From assembly GCF_009727055.1 (NCBI RefSeq), contig NC_052353.1, positions 60,931,371 through 60,995,370 on the forward strand: a stretch of DNA of 64,000 nt, read 5' to 3'. The position numbers and the translations under genes are program-made. Source of the DNA: Benincasa hispida (Eukaryota > Streptophyta > Magnoliopsida > Cucurbitales > Cucurbitaceae). Below are positions 33,785-46,400 of the stretch, in pieces. The notes below the pieces were generated by a model. That model worked only from the letters and a program-made list of their open reading frames with translations, was not told where the DNA came from and did no database searches. Every line of letters begins with the position of its first letter. The first letter of the stretch is position 1.

Positions 33785-35689
33785 TGTTGGGAATGTCTTA
33801 AAACTCGCAGTTCGTAAACATTGTTAACATATTATATTTATCAATAAAAATAATATTGAGTATTTTTCAATAAATTGTTATTGATATTGCATTCTATTAT
33901 AAAAATCCAATAAACGAATACATGACTATAATATGAATACTTTAACTTTATGTGGCGACATAAAAGATGATCAAGTTTTAGTATATAGTCAAAATGGCCT
34001 ATACGTATATGGATGAGATTGGGTACCTCATCCTCACGCTATTGGATGCGGCCCACTTTGTATATGATACAAATGATGTGATTCCAAAATCATTCATGTG
34101 AAGACATGTGAGTAGGGGCATCATTTGTAATGAGTTTGCGTAAGATCGAACCTCGAAATAGCCCCTTTTTCTTTATAATGACCATTTATTGTTAAACTGG
34201 CTATTTCAAATTCACTCACTTAGGGTAACCCAATCTTAATCCTGAGCTAACTATGAATTCCTGTTTATTCTGGATTGTCATTTGATCTGCATAGGTGAGA
34301 GTAGTTTAACAACACTGTTCAATAAGCCTCTCATTTGGGGATAAGACTAGATACATAGCTGGAGACATAGTTCTACAAGATGGAATTCACTCATACCCCA
34401 CTTAGGGTTAGTAGATAGGTTGTTCTCTTAAGCCCTGATTCCTGGTCTTAAAAAATGGGGACCCACCCTCTCACGATCGACAGGGACATGGTTTATAAGT
34501 TGGACTATAAACCAAATTGTTCAATAAAGGATCAGTGGGAGCTTAAGGAGCAAGATATATTTACATGGATAAAACAGTAATTTTGACCTCGCTACAAAAG
34601 ATCGACTTACTGATTATGGTTAAAATAGACAGAAATATATTTACAGTGAGAAGAGTACAACTATCGAGCTATAGTGATATGTCTCGGTAGTTAACAAACA
34701 ATGATTAAATTCAGTTTAAAGAGTTTGGCTAATTAATCTCAAATCGTTGGAGCTCATGATTTGTAGGTCCATAAGGTCCCTCTATTAGCTCGTAAAATAT
34801 GTTTTGGTATAATGAATTGAGTAGATTTGAATTGTTCAAATTTGAAATTAGGATTTTGAATTTGAAGTGTTCAAATTCAATTTAGGATTTGATTAATTAT
34901 ATTCGATATAATTAAAAAGTTTAATTTTGTTGAAATTAAATGAAATTGGATAATTTAAAATATTTAAATATTAATTTACATGAATAGAATTCATGTATAA
35001 ATTATGTTTTTAATTAATTTATTATTTGATATTAAATTATTATTTCATTAATTAATTAAATTTGTTTACTTAGTTATTTAAATAAAACAATTTCAATTTT
35101 GAAAAATTCAAAATCAATTTTGAATTTTTGTTTGAATTTAATTTTAGTGAAAATTAAATAAAAAAATAAAATTGGAAAAGAAATTAAAAATTAGAAAATT
35201 CCATTTAGTAGAATTTTCCAACATTTTCAAGTTTGAGGTATATTAACCCCTATTTAACACCTAAATCCATTTAGTTAGTGGTTGTTGAACTGTCAATAAG
35301 CTGATGAACAAAGTGCTTGCATGATTTATTTGTTTAAAAACTTCAATTTTTCAGATTTTGAAGTTCTTCATGCATATGAAATTCTGAATATCAGCTTGCT
35401 CTCCATAAACCTTCTTCCTTCCTAATCCAAAATTAAGCTCAATTTGAAATTCCACCTCTCAATCCAAGTTGAAGTTTAGTAGAGAAGATCATTGTGGTGG
35501 TCTACTATCAAATTGGAGGCCCAATTCGTAGAGGAGAAGAAGATTTTCAGCTGTTCATCAAAGGTATTCAAACATGAAACCTTCTTTTCTACAAAAACTA
35601 TTTTAGCATACTTTATAAACTTAAATTAAGTGTAATTGTACTGCTTATTGATTTTGATTTATTCGGTTGTATGTTAGTTTTATCTATCA
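33785..35689 (+). mobile_element. Copia-type solo LTR nested in the gypsy solo LTR
   Basis: The 1,905-bp LTR runs TGTTGGGAAT...TCTATCA and is flanked by GAGAA at 33,780-33,784 and 35,690-35,694. Its internal phrase order matches the broken copia LTRs at 2,918 and 28,209-30,080. The end TATCAGAG also resembles the start of a TGGTATCAGAG primer site, so the 3' boundary could be a few bases earlier. The 5-bp duplication favours the boundary given. Confidence 0.8.
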
Positions 35690-36339
35690 GAGAAAATGTC
35701 TTATTCAAAAAGCAAATCTAATCTATCTACTACTTCAAGTTATGGAATCTCAAATAATTTAGGATTAGGAGTATTTTTCCTCCATAAAGACAATCATTCA
35801 CTTCATTCCAAACCATTCACATCATTTTAAAGGGAGGTCAATTAGAGAGAAAAATCCCCATTACTTTCATTTTTTTCAACCATTCATCGATGTGCGTCCG
35901 TCGGTCACCGCTACTTGCCGAATTTTTATTTGGTGAGTTGTTGAAAAGTTTTCTTTGGATTTCTTGATTGGTTCTTTAATACACACTGAATTTTGGGCCA
36001 ATTTTATTTATCTATAAGATTTAAAGCATCGATTCAAATTTTTGAAAGTCGTTAGTATACTATTCAACAAGTTCAGGAGCTTTGAATTGCATAATTGGTG
36101 AGTATTAAGACTATGAAAATTTTGGATTAGTTATAAATGTTTGAAATTGGATTTTAAATCCTAAATTATGGTTTATGTATAAATTGGAATCTTTGAGCGA
36201 AGTTCAGAATAAACTTGGAGTAAACAAAACGTTTGAGACATTAGTTCAAGTTTTTGTTGGAGGTTGATTTCTTGGATTAGTTTTGGAAATTCAATTTAAG
36301 ATAAGTAATCTTACTACTGGAACCATAATTAGACATCCA

Positions 36340-36590
36340 CCAGAGGTGGTGATCTCCTCCGAGATTTTACTAGATGTGTTTCCTTCAGGATTCACCAGAG
36401 TTTTGTGTTTCATTTGAGTTTCACCAAAGGTGGTGATCTCCTTTGGGATTTCATCAAAGGTTTTGTATTTCTTTTGGGATTCACTAGAGTTTCGTGTTTC
36501 ATTCGGGATTCACCAGAGGTGATGATCTCCTTCGGGACTTCACCAGAGATTTGTGTTTCCTTCGGGATTTACTAGAGGTTAGTGGGTTCA
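36340..36590 (+). repeat. Short interspersed repeat block inside the gypsy LTR
   Basis: About six imperfect copies of a unit of roughly 35-45 bp: TTCACCAGAG, then (GT)GGTGATCTCC or TTTTGTGTTTC, then TTCGGGAT. The unit is also flipped in short inverted pieces (CACCAGAGGTGGTG). It is part of LTR sequence and not coding. Confidence 0.6.
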
Positions 36591-37425
36591 ACTATTCACT
36601 AGTTAGCCATCCCATGGAAAGTAGAGGTCTATGCACGTCCCACTAGAGAGTGACATCTAGAGAACATAGATGTTTAGCCTAACCCCAATAGTGGGATTAC
36701 TTACTGAATATTTTATACTTATCCTTTTATGTTATGTTTTTGGTAAGTGCAAGGAAGTACCGACGAATGACAGAAGGAATCCATGATCGTGCCATTGGGA
36801 CCAGAGAGATGCTTCCACTCATGTCGGCATGTTTTAAAGTTTTAAATTTCAGTCTTGATGTTTGAACTTAGCGTTCCATTGTTGAAATTTTTATTTATAG
36901 AACTTCAAAAAATTTATTTTGAACTTATATTTTAGGGGGACCCCGATCAAAGATTTGTCAATTATTTAGATTTTACAAAACTTATTTATGTAATAAAATT
37001 TGTTTGATTTAGTTACAATTTGTAAGAGAGTCGTTTTGAGATTTATGCATGCATATAGTAACAGCTTAGTATAAGTCCTAGGTAGTCGAGTCGTTACACT
37101 GAGACCATTGTCATATTTGAAGGTCTCTGTATAGCTCTTGAAGATAACATTTCTCTTTTGGAGTGAAACTGATTCACAGATCGTTTGAAATCTTTTAGTT
37201 GAAAAATTTTGATACGAGAAGATCGTGTCCTTCGTCACTGGTTTTATTCCTGGATTTCTATTGGTTAATTGTAGGGATAACTTTGTTGCTCGTTAACTAA
37301 CTTAGTTGTCCATGCTCTAGTTATTCGGTAGTTTGGCTTGAAGACATTCTTTTTTGAGAATTTTGCTATTTGTTCTAATTTGTTTTGTCTTTAATTCGGT
37401 TGTTTTGTTTCCCTTTTTACTTAAA

Positions 37426-37461
<36 letters not shown>

Positions 37462-37603
37462 GGAAAAAAAAAACTAGTTTTATTCATTCGTTTCGAAGCA
37501 CGTTCAAAAGTGATTAGAGTTATCTTAGGTGATTTTGCTATAAATTAGAATATCATCAAGATATCAATGAAAGATTAAAAAAATATGATGATCCTCATAA
37601 AGG

Positions 37604-37868
37604 GCCGTTTGGTACATAAAAATTGAGGATAAAAATTGGTAGTGGCTTCTAACATCCTTTTTTGGTATAAGGTTTCTGGGTTGACACAGGGAAATATCTT
37701 TACAGACATCTTTTTTCCCATGGACAAGGCAGAATTCATGCCCTCGCAAAAATTTGAGTTTTATGTTTCCTCTCATTCATTTACTTTTTATTTCGAAGAT
37801 ACTTACTTTTTATTTTTATTCATAATAAAATTTGATAAAACTTCTCATGTACAACCAAACACAATTAT
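37604..37868. mobile_element. Candidate MITE
   Basis: The left end GGGCCGTTTGGTACATAAA and the right end, whose reverse complement is GTGTTTGGTTGTACATG, form imperfect terminal inverted repeats. GGGCCGTTTGGT is a common start of plant MITEs of the hAT or Harbinger type. The length (~265 bp) and lack of coding fit. No clear target duplication was found. Confidence 0.4.
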
Positions 37869-38574
37869 CTGACTCTCGAACATTTTATTACCAAATATTT
37901 TACTTTTAAGCCTCATTTATTTTTATGTATCCATAAAACCTTAAATCGAATGTCTCTAAGAGATCTTAATGCATTAGATAGTATAATAGATCCTATATTC
38001 CTCTCTATGTAAGACTCCCTGACCTTATTACCATAAGAATACAATTACTCCACCTGCTATGATGCTCAAGTTGACAATGTCATTTGTTTGGTCGGTCAAA
38101 TAATTATTTAACATATTTATTGAGACCTTACGAATAGATGTGAAAATTAATACTGTAAGTAGAAATGATAAACTTCCCGTAGAAAATGTTTTATTAAATT
38201 AAGAATCTTAATTAATAGATCTGACACACCATTTAAAGATATAATACTCTAAACAATCGGACTTTTAACTTCGAAGTTGATAAAACAAATAATATGTATA
38301 TTGAGTTATGCTCATTTTAGCATCATCATGACAACTTAATTGAACATTTCAAATCAATATAGCTGTCACTAATAAATTTTAAGAATTAATTTAAAAATCT
38401 CTAAAAAAAGAATTAATTTAAAAATAATTTTAAAATCTGAAAATTGAAGTATTAATGGGTAGAATTTAAAATGTAAATTGATTATTTTCACAGACAACAA
38501 GCACAAATCCAGAAGCCAAGTAATAAATACAAAATTCTAACTTAACATAATTTGATTAGCTACGAGACAGAACA

Positions 38575-38594
38575 TTTATTTATTTATTTATTTG
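38575..38594. repeat. (TTTA)n microsatellite
   Basis: A short perfect run of TTTA units. On the minus strand it reads AATAAATAAAT and could act as a polyadenylation signal for the upstream gene. Confidence 0.7.
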
Positions 38595-39066
38595 GAGAGC
38601 ATCTTAACATTGCATGTTCAAATCTCTTGCTTCAGATATACTGCTTTAGAAGATAGCCTAATAAAAACAGGTGTACCATAGGCAATTCATCTAATAATCA
38701 AATTATATGAACGTATTTAATTGATGATATACTTGTAATAACACTGTTAATGATCTATAAGAACGAAATGTCCAACATGGCCAACGATTCTGATACTGGA
38801 CTGTCTTGTATAACAACACCATATAACAGAAATACGAAAGCATTTAGATGGACACTCCAGAACAGAAAATCGAAGAAATCAGAGTGAACTACAAGAACAA
38901 GTTAGTAACAAAGCTGCTTTAAGTTCTAGCTCCAATGTAGAAGACCTTTAGTGCATGAACTTCTAAGTTGTATGCTCAATGGTATTGGGTGGAAAAACGG
39001 GTGTAGGAATAGAAAAAATCAGATTGAAACCTTAGATCGTTCATATAAAATCATCCAACATTGCAG

Positions 39067-40409
39067 TCAACTTCTATTCGATTCACCAGGTGGCCCCCGC
39101 CCAGATCGTTGACCACGGCCACCACGCTCGATCCGACCACCCCGACCACGTAATGTTCTCACAGGGCGTCTATCCAATGAAGAAACAACTCCAGCCTGTC
39201 TCAGCATAGCTCTTTCCTTGGCTCGCTCTTGCAAATTTATTGTAGTAGAAGTGCTACTATTGACAGGAGACGACCTTTTAGCAACAGTAGGACTACCTTG
39301 TTTCGAGTCATTTATTTCTGGGGGTGTACTTGGAGTATTCTCAGTAGCTACTGTGGTAGTTTCAACAGCCTGATCACTCTCCATATCAATCTGGTTACAA
39401 TCAGTTGACTTATCTAGAATTTCGGAAGTTTCATCAGCCATATCACCTTCATCAATTTTCTCTTCATTTTGAATCTCAGGAGAGTTGATCTCACCAATCT
39501 CCATGGCCGTGACAGCCGGAGCATCATCCTCAACTCTAGATGGGGAAGCATCAGGTGTTGTAACTGGTTCAGCATGATCCTCCCCTATTTCAATGCTTTC
39601 AATATTATTACCCCCCTCGAGTTCTGCAACTTCAGGTGCTAGCTCACCTTCCTCTCTCTCACTTCCGATCTCCGAAGTTGGATGCCAGTTGTCTGGTTCA
39701 GCTTGATCTTTTAACCCATCATCTGACACCTCCGCTCCAATCTGCCTATCCAGATTTTCATCCAGCATTTCTTTTCTGTCGATGTTTATCTCATCATGAC
39801 TCATAGATCCATCGGATGATAGTTCTTTTGGCCTATCAGCAGCCTTCTCCCCTACTATTTCGACCTCTTTTTCAATAACTGCTTCCTCATTTGAGCCTTG
39901 AGGAAACTCACAGATATCAGAAACTTCTTCAAAGGGTGGCTGAGTTTTGAGACTTTCCAGAGAGGAAGAGGATGGACCACCAACTTCATCAGCAAAGGTA
40001 TCAGACCCTTTAGCCCTCTTCATGACAGGAGCTGCCATTTCAGAACTGATCTCCCCATGGATAATTGAATGTTCATGCAATTCAGAAGTTGATGCAGCCA
40101 CTCGTTTGCGCGCCAGATGATGGGTTGATGTAGTTGATTCACCTTCAATTTCTGGTTTTCCAGAAGTTGCGCGCTTGCTTTCATTGCTCGGTAGTTCTGA
40201 TGCTAACATGTCTATATCACCATGAGGTCCTCCCTCTGGTTTTCCAAGACGAGGTCGAACCAACTTCCGCCCTGCTTTACGTGTTTCTACTTTTGCCTTG
40301 GATACATGAGCTTTCTTTTCACGTTCTTCCAATGCTTTGGCAGGAAAGTTAGTTGTTACAGGAGCCAAAGGCAATCCAACATCAGGCGTTTGAGGAGGAA
40401 CATCAAGAC
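39067..40409 (-). CDS. NUA: NUA terminal exon: acidic, disordered C-terminal tail
   Basis: The 1,343-bp exon begins after AG at 40,411-40,410 with a one-base phase from the preceding exon, completing a Gly codon, and opens [14 protein letters not shown]. It carries a basic patch ([19 protein letters not shown]), a run of Lys/Arg pairs such as ARKRVAAS and VMKRAKGSD that may act in nuclear import, and then about 250 residues rich in Glu, Asp, Ser and Thr. It ends with a Gly/Arg-rich stretch, [20 protein letters not shown]. This layout (rod, acidic tail, GR-rich end) is that of plant NUA. ATG-initiated readings into the intron past 40,409 are not coding. Confidence 0.9.
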
Positions 40410-43400
40410 CTGCAAAGTATACAACATTCACATTATGTAAAAAGAGAGGAGGGGGAGAAGAAGCAACACTAGTAGTCCGAACTGTTACAGTGTAAAAATA
40501 TGATGTTACACCGAAGCACCTGTACTAGTTTGTACCGAAGCATCCGTGACTAGAGAAACTTCTGAAGGGACATTTTGAGCTCCAAGATCAGTCAAAACTG
40601 ACTGCACAGTCTTCTCAAAATTTTCAGCAGCTAAAATGTAGGTAGAAGCAAGCTCGTCCAAACCAATCACTGAAGGAGGCTGTGGTAAAGTATCCTGTTA
40701 TAACCAACAATCACACGTAAATTCTCGACATCAACAGCGATTTAAACAATTAGTGCTATGAAAGAGAAAAATGAATAACTTCATCCTAAATCCCAAAGTG
40801 CTAAGCAAGATTTTAATCTCTTTTGTTTTTTTTTTAAAGAAATTATTTCAAACAATACCAGAGAAGAATCTTATGGAACGTTTTGAGAGGTAGTTACCAA
40901 TCTATCTATTCACATTAATTATCGAGGAATATCATCTAAATTAATTCTCATGCATATCAACAAATCAATATCAGAATTCCAACTGCTTAATTTGGGTTAA
41001 AAGACTGTAGGAAGGGATCAAAGCACTACATACCAAAATTTTTAGTACAAGCAATGCATACCTCAAGATTGCTTTTAGATTGTCTAAGTTCATCAGAAAC
41101 CTGCTTCAAGTTGCCCTTATGCTTCTCCAAATCATTTAAAATCTTTGATTTTTCCTATTTAGAAAGAAGTTAAAGATAGAGGCTATTAGGATGCATGGGA
41201 AACAGGAAAAATGGCAAAGAAAAGTTCGGTTTAACTTCCAAGATGCCTGTTGGCATATGCATATTTGCAAAATCTTCCGCTTCAGAGAGTTCTATTAAAG
41301 GAAGCAGCATAACCAGGCTCTTGTTTCTATTTTTTACAAAGACACTTATGTTGTAGAATGTAGACAAGTAGTTAAATCACACGACAAAGTTTAGATATTT
41401 TGAGCATTAGTCTTTATTCATTTTCTCAACAAAAAGTTTTCTTTCTTGTAAAAAAAAAAAAAAAAAAAAAAAACTCAAAATTCTATCCCTGGGTAAAATT
41501 TAGAAAATTAAGGTTGTATAGGTCAAATAAATTTAAACTAAACATCCTTACAGACCATGAAAATTTTATCAACTGAATAAATCCATCATAAATTTAAGTG
41601 AAAATATCAATTTAAACCCTACATTTTTGTAGGTGTATCAATTTACGCCCGCCATTGCGTTCCGTTTGGAAAAACTTCACATAAAACTTATAATTCTATC
41701 GATTAAATCTCAAAACATTCATATATAATCAATTTAGACAATGGTCACAATTTCATTTGAGAATTGCCCATGTATTTACTATAATTGTCATTTTTGTGAA
41801 ACCGACATTTGAAGAAGTCTACACATTTAAAAATCAATGCATGGATATTTGTCAAAGCTAATAACAATAAAATGTCTAAATTGACTGGCTTATGAAAGTT
41901 TAGGAGTTTAATTGACTCAAACCATAAGTTTCACGTAATATTGGTTGAACGGAACTTAGAGGAGGGTGCAAATTGGTACACTTACAAAAATTCATAGTTT
42001 AACTTGAAACAATTATTAGTTTAGGGTTTTAATTGCTACAACCCCAAAAGTTCAGGGGTGTAGATTGATATTTGGCCCTTAATATTAATATCGGGCAGGT
42101 GGCTTCAAAGTTCAATAGATAGGTCCAAACTTGCCATTTCTTACTAGAGTAGGCCAAAAGATTATGACACTGCCAATACAGGACTTTGGCACAACTCTAA
42201 CCCCAAAAGAGGACACTTTCTTACACCAAACTAGGATTGATTCACAAGACAAAATAAATAGATTCACTAATGATCCACCATAATGTCCACAATTGACAAT
42301 CCATGCCAACAATATATGCAATATGGCGTGATGTTCATCTGAAGATGCCCTGTTATCGAGTCTCAAGAAGCTAAATTGCCATTTGCCAAGAACAATTTGA
42401 GGATTTAAACTGAGTTTAATTTAACAAATCAAATAGCGGAACAAATACTAAAATGGAGATTATGAAACCTGCTCAACTATAGTATAAGAATCCTTTATGG
42501 CCTTCTCAATTTTCAACCGCCTGCTTTTCTCAGTACGACTATCGTCCTTCTCTCTCTTTAGTTCTTCTCTCAGCCTCTCCAGATGTTTCTCAAGAATCTG
42601 CGGCAAAATTTAAAAAATAAATGAAAACTGAGAGGAACTATTGAATATACGCAATAAGTGATGTTGAATCAACCTGAATTTTAGTGTCCTTTTCTTCTAT
42701 GGCCTGCTCACCAGTTGAATCTCCAGTGGACCTTTTCCCGACAGCATTCACTTAAAAACAAAATTATATTCTATCATTTGAAGTTCAAACACAATAAAAA
42801 CATCCAAGAATAACAAAGAACTCCACAACATTTATTCATAATGATGAAGAATACTAGGCTACCTTGTCTAATGTCTTCCAACTGCCTCAAAAGAGCTTGA
42901 TTCTCTTTGCTCAATTCATCCTTCTCCTTTGAGACAATTTCAAGCTTTCTCTGCAAATTAGAAAATAACATGAACAACCAAGCCGAACTGTATCGAATAG
43001 ATTGCTTGATTGTACTCTTATTGAAATTATAGCCATTTGCACAGTTTACTGATATAAACTAAAACAAAAAAGCTTCAGTGTAATTTTTTGGGGGAAAGAA
43101 AATGATTGAAGGAAAGTATGATTTCAAAAATAAAAACAAGTTTCCTAATTTATTCTAGTTATTGTAAAACTCTTAGGTTTGAGAGAATCAAGATACTTTA
43201 TTCCATTCACTAAAGATATGAATATATACAAGTGTACAAGAGCGACCAGAGAAGGAAAGTATAGAAAAGACTATAAAAAGAAAATATAACAAAGATATTT
43301 ACAATAATAAAGATCCCTAATCTTAGAACTATAACACTACCCCTCAAGTTGGAGTACATATGTTAACCATGCCCAATTTGTTACATAGATAATCTATATA

Positions 43401-46400
43401 TGTTCCATTCAATGCTTTCGTGAAGAGGTCTCTTAATTGTTCTCCAATATTCACATATCCTATAGATACCAAACCTGGTTGAATTTTCTCACGTACAAAA
43501 TGACAATCAACTTCAATATGTTTAGTCCTTTCATGGAATACCGAATCATGCGATATGAAGTGCTGCTTAATTATCACACCACAATTTTGTCGGTATGGTG
43601 ATTTCAAATCCCAACTCAACAAGAAGTTGATATATCCAAATCAATTCACATACAAACTGTGTCATTACTCTACTTGATTCCACACTTGAACGTGACACCA
43701 CATTTTGTTTCTTACTCTTCCAAGAAATCAAATCACCACCAACAAAAAAAAAAAAAAAAAAAAATCCTAAAGTTAATCTTCTGTCTTCTCTAAATCTTGC
43801 CCAATCGGCGTCTGCGAAACATTCAATATTAATATGACTATAATCCTTATATAATAAACCATGCCCGAGAGCAACCTTTAGATAACACAAAATCTATTCC
43901 AATGCAGCCTAATGATCAACTATAGGGCATGACATATACTGACTCAATGCTCACCGGATAGGCTATGTCGGATCGAGTCACTGTAAGATAATTAAGTTTT
44001 CCTACTAACCTCGTATATCTTTCAGGATCTTTTAGCAATTCTCCACCTTTTGTAAGTTCTAAGTTGGGCATCATTGGGGTACTACATGGCTTAGCCCCTA
44101 GCTTCCATGTTTCAATCAACAAGTCTAGTACATATTTTCTCTATGATAATAATATTCCTTTCTTGCTTCTTATTACCTCAATTCCTAAGTATTTCAAATG
44201 CTCAAATCTTTTGTATGGAATTGACTATGAAGAAAGGTCTTTAGGGACTGGATACCTAAAGGATCATCACCAGTAATCATAATATCATCAACATATATGA
44301 CTAACAAGATGATACCACTCTCAGATCTCTTAAAACAGACCGACTGATCTGACGTGCTCTTCTGCATTCCAAAGCTTTCAATCACCTGACTAAATTTACC
44401 AAACCAAGCTCGTGGACTCTGCTTTAATCCATACAAAGATTTACGAAGGCAACACACTTTTCCATTTTCCCCCTGAGCAACAAACCCAGGTGATTGCTCC
44501 ATATACACATCTTCTTGAAGATCACCATGAATAAATGCATTTTTAATAACAAGTTGATGTAAAGGCCAATAATTGATTGAAGCTAATGAAATAAACCTCC
44601 TCACAAATGCCATTTTTTGTACGGGAGAAAAAGGAAATAATAATGAAAAATAAAATAATTAGGAATAAACCCTAATTTACTTTTAACACCTTGCCTCAAA
44701 CTCAAGGTGGTAGATTAGCGAACAACTTGAGTTTGTAAAGATAACTTCCGAAACAAATCAGCAAATTTGGGATGGAAACAGAAATCCACGAAGAACAAAC
44801 CTAAAGAACTTCTAGGTTGAAACAGGAACTCACGAAAAGCGAAACCAAGAACCTTTGGGGTTAGAAACATAGATCCTTATATGGAGATCTATAACAAAAC
44901 CTACGAAGAACGAATAAGAACTTCTGGGCTAGAAACATAGATCCTTATATGGAGATNAAACCTACGAAGAACGAATAAGAACTTCTGGGCTAGAAACATA
45001 GATCCTTATATGGAGATCTATAACAAAACCTACGAAGAACGAATAAGAACTTTTGGGCTAGAAACATTGATCCTTATATAGAGATTTATAACAAAACCTA
45101 CAAAGAACAAACAAGAACATCTAGGCTAGAACAAGGATCTCATTGAGAGATCTAAAAGAAAACCCTCGAATAACTAATTTCAAAATCGAAATAGGCTATA
45201 TCAAACATGCACAATCAAGGACATGTAGTGTGAGAAGTACTTATTAGGCAACTATAGCATGGTTATGATGTTACTCTAAGATATGCTGCATTGTATGTGT
45301 TTAAATATTAAATTATATAGTCAATGTCAGCATAAATTAGTAATTAAGACAATTCTTCCTCCTTTCAAAGGTCCTACGTTCCAATCTCCACCTTCATTGA
45401 TGATGTGATTCTCCATTTTCGGAAAAAAAAAAAAAAGGCTTAAATCACGTTTTAACTTACTTGGTATGCACCTTGTACACTCACCCCCTGTAGCTTTCCC
45501 TGGTTTCTTATTTTCATAATGGTTTTTCTCTCTCTCCCTCTTAATGAAATCAATCTCATTTCTGGTTAAAAAATATGGAAGTCATGAACTAAAATGTCTT
45601 GATTCAAGCCTACTATTAATATATTAAATATTATATACGTTTCTCAATGTCAAATATTAGAGCTCAGTATTTTTTTCATAGGGTGATAATGATATGATTT
45701 TTTTCTCTCTTAATAAAATCAACCTTATTTCTGATTAAAAATTATGGTAATTGTGAAATCAAATGCCTTGATTCAAGCCTATTCTTAATATATTAAATAT
45801 TCCATATGTTTCTCAATGTCAAATATTGTAGAGTTCAGTATATTTTTCATAGGATGAGAATGATGGTGTAAGGATCCAAATAGCTACAGTTATATAAAAG
45901 AGATACCTTAAACTGAGAAAAGTACTTCTTCTGTTTCTCCATATCTGCCCTCAGATTGGCCTATGCACACAAATTATGCATATGAATATAAAAACTTGGT
46001 AGTTTGGTTCTATAGGAAAATATGTAAACCTTAAACCTTAGTCGTCTACCTCCATATGTTGAATATCATTCAATTTCTTCTCCCTTTCCTTCAGTTCAAA
46101 TCTGCAATTAGAAAGATCTTGCTCCAATTGAGATATTGATTCCTGTCTTTCAGAGACTAATATTTTGACTTTTGCAATTTCTGTATCTTTCTCATTCAGC
46201 TCCATCTAGTACAAGGAAGTTGAAAGAACGTGATTGATTCCCAATCTTTAAACAGCAATATAAAACAAAAATACACTGATTATAACCTTTCAAGATGGCT
46301 CTCTCCTTAAAAACTAATTCCAAAATTGAGATTACCTACCTCACCCCCTAACTCATTTTATTCATATCTTGGGAGCTCCATGTATCAAATTAGATTTTGT

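Larger units (their letters stand above)
33191..37098 (+). mobile_element. Ty3/gypsy solo LTR with perfect target duplication
   Basis: It starts TGTAACATCCCG and ends GTCGTTACA, the usual ends of a plant gypsy LTR. It is flanked by CTGAG at 33,186-33,190 and 37,099-37,103. Without the inserted copia LTR and its 5-bp duplication it is about 1,998 bp. A run of imperfect repeats of the type TTCACCAGAGGTGGTGATCTCC lies at 36,340-36,590. No internal region remains, so the element was lost by LTR-LTR recombination. Orientation is taken from the TGTAAC start and TTACA end. Confidence 0.9.
37104..39066. other. Intergenic spacer downstream of the nuclear-pore anchor gene
   Basis: No gene is visible. 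It holds the continuation of the interrupted minus-strand open frame (37,104-37,290), an A/AG-rich tract at 37,422-37,472, a candidate small DNA element (37,604-37,868) and a TTTA microsatellite (38,575-38,594). The microsatellite supplies several AATAAA words on the minus strand about 470 bp after the host gene's stop and could serve its polyadenylation. Confidence 0.5.

Noticed and set aside
39067..40431. A stand-alone 454-codon gene starting at the ATG at 40,431
   Set aside because: The first codons lie in an intron. The AG acceptor at 40,411-40,410 and phase continuity with upstream exons show it is the terminal exon of a larger gene.
40134..40440. Plus-strand ORFs opposite the NUA terminal exon
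   Set aside because: They are antisense shadows of a well-supported coding exon.
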